In this document: positions 5,874 to 6,188 of the stretch, one piece after another | Position numbering within the stretch: position 1 is the first letter of the stretch | How the letters are laid out: each line of letters starts with the position of its first letter | DNA from: Collinsella sp. | GTDB lineage: Bacteria > Actinomycetota > Coriobacteriia > Coriobacteriales > Coriobacteriaceae | Reading direction: 5' to 3' | Assembly: GCA_020025115.1 (NCBI GenBank) | Contig: JAHHSP010000074.1 | Location: forward strand, 1 to 6,188 | DNA: 6,188 nt | Position numbers and translations under genes: made by a program | The notes under the pieces: model-generated | Database searches by the model: none | Told to the model about the DNA's origin: nothing | The model's input: only the letters and a program-made list of their open reading frames with translations

Positions 5874-6188
5874 TTACCTGCGTCCGCCACGGTCCCCCGG
5901 ACGGCGCCCGGAGCGCGGGGCGCTGGGGCGCTGCTCATAGGAGCCGCCACGCCCGCCGCGCGTGGAATTCCCGGGTCGGCCGCCCCGACCGCCACGGCCG
6001 CGACGCTCGGAGGGCTCATCGTAATTGCGCCAGGCATCGCGACCCGAGCGGGCGCCATGGCCCTGAGTTGAGCCCCCACGGTCTGAACGGGGGCGGTCGA
6101 AGCGATCCTCTCGGCCGGAACGGCGGCGATCGTCGCGGCCCTGACGTTCGAAGCGGGGACGATCACCCTCGCGCTTGCGACCATTGAC
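5874..6188 (-). CDS. C-terminal RGG-rich tail of a partial protein, probably a DEAD-box RNA helicase
   Basis: The window cuts this gene; only the last 104 codons and a TAA stop are present, with no start inside. The translated segment begins VNGRKREGDRPRFERQGRDD and becomes ever richer in Arg and Gly, with RGRGGRGGRPG and TRGGRGGSYEQ boxes and the ending RPGDRGGRR. Such basic, disordered RGG/RDD tails bind RNA and are common at the C-terminus of bacterial DEAD-box helicases (CsdA/DeaD type), where they follow the two RecA domains. Those catalytic domains would lie beyond the right edge, so the identification rests on tail composition alone. Other possible owners are a pseudouridine synthase or another RNA-binding protein with a long basic tail. 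An overlapping Ala/Val-rich frame with an ATG (5870-6184) is a shadow: the RGG frame has the more plausible composition, and its TAA is followed by a terminator-like hairpin. Confidence 0.6.
   Translation of the reverse strand, partial: VNGRKREGDRPRFERQGRDDRRRSGREDRFDRPRSDRGGSTQGHGARSGRDAWRNYDEPSERRGRGGRGGRPGNSTRGGRGGSYEQRPSAPRSGRRPGDRGGRR

Noticed and set aside
5870..6184. A 104-codon Ala/Val-rich minus-strand frame with an ATG
   Set aside because: It overlaps the RGG-rich frame in another register. The RGG frame has a recognisable RNA-binding tail composition, and its stop is followed by a terminator-like hairpin, so this one is a shadow.
5252..6187. A 311-codon plus-strand frame at the right edge
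   Set aside because: It crosses the 228-aa gene, the intergenic gap and the RGG-tail gene on the opposite strand, and has Arg/His/Pro-rich content typical of a wrong-frame translation of GC-rich DNA.

Overview
The window is 6.2 kb of GC-rich bacterial DNA. Every supported gene lies on the minus strand, so transcription runs from right to left. The glucose-6-phosphate isomerase looks actinobacterial, the Shine-Dalgarno sequences are strong, and TTA, CTA and TCA codons are nearly absent. The tandem DegV-type fatty-acid-binding proteins add to this. Together they suggest a high-GC actinobacterium, with the Coriobacteriia (Collinsella/Olsenella relatives) as my best guess. That placement is inferred from protein style, not from a marker gene.

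Layout in the direction of transcription. (1) At the right edge is the 3' end of a gene (5874-6188, cut by the window) encoding an Arg/Gly/Asp-rich, RGG-type tail, most simply the C-terminus of a DEAD-box RNA helicase. It is followed by a hairpin that looks like a terminator (5754-5805). (2) After a 316-bp gap with no convincing gene comes a 228-residue soluble protein of unknown function (4871-5557). (3) Two tandem DegV-family paralogues follow (3886-4749 and 2933-3790), about half identical by eye. The 95-bp gap between them holds a perfect 8-3-8 palindrome that is a good candidate operator. (4) A 184-bp gap with two exact copies of an 18-bp repeat leads to pgi (1057-2748), glucose-6-phosphate isomerase. 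A strong 14-bp-stem terminator (1001-1034) closes pgi. (5) Last is a Cof-type HAD phosphatase (36-872) behind its own 5' region, which contains an inverted repeat.

The genes do not form one obvious pathway. pgi (upper glycolysis) and the HAD phosphatase (probably acting on phosphorylated sugars or cofactors) could share a carbon-metabolism theme, but the terminator between them argues for separate transcripts. The DegV pair points to exogenous fatty-acid use (FakB role); the kinase partner FakA is not in this window.

I did not find an obviously new multi-gene system. The points most worth a second look are the palindrome between the DegV genes, the shared departure of both DegV proteins from the usual TSQP ligand motif, the replacement of the usual ring-opening His in Pgi, the 18-bp tandem repeat and the unrecognised 228-residue protein.
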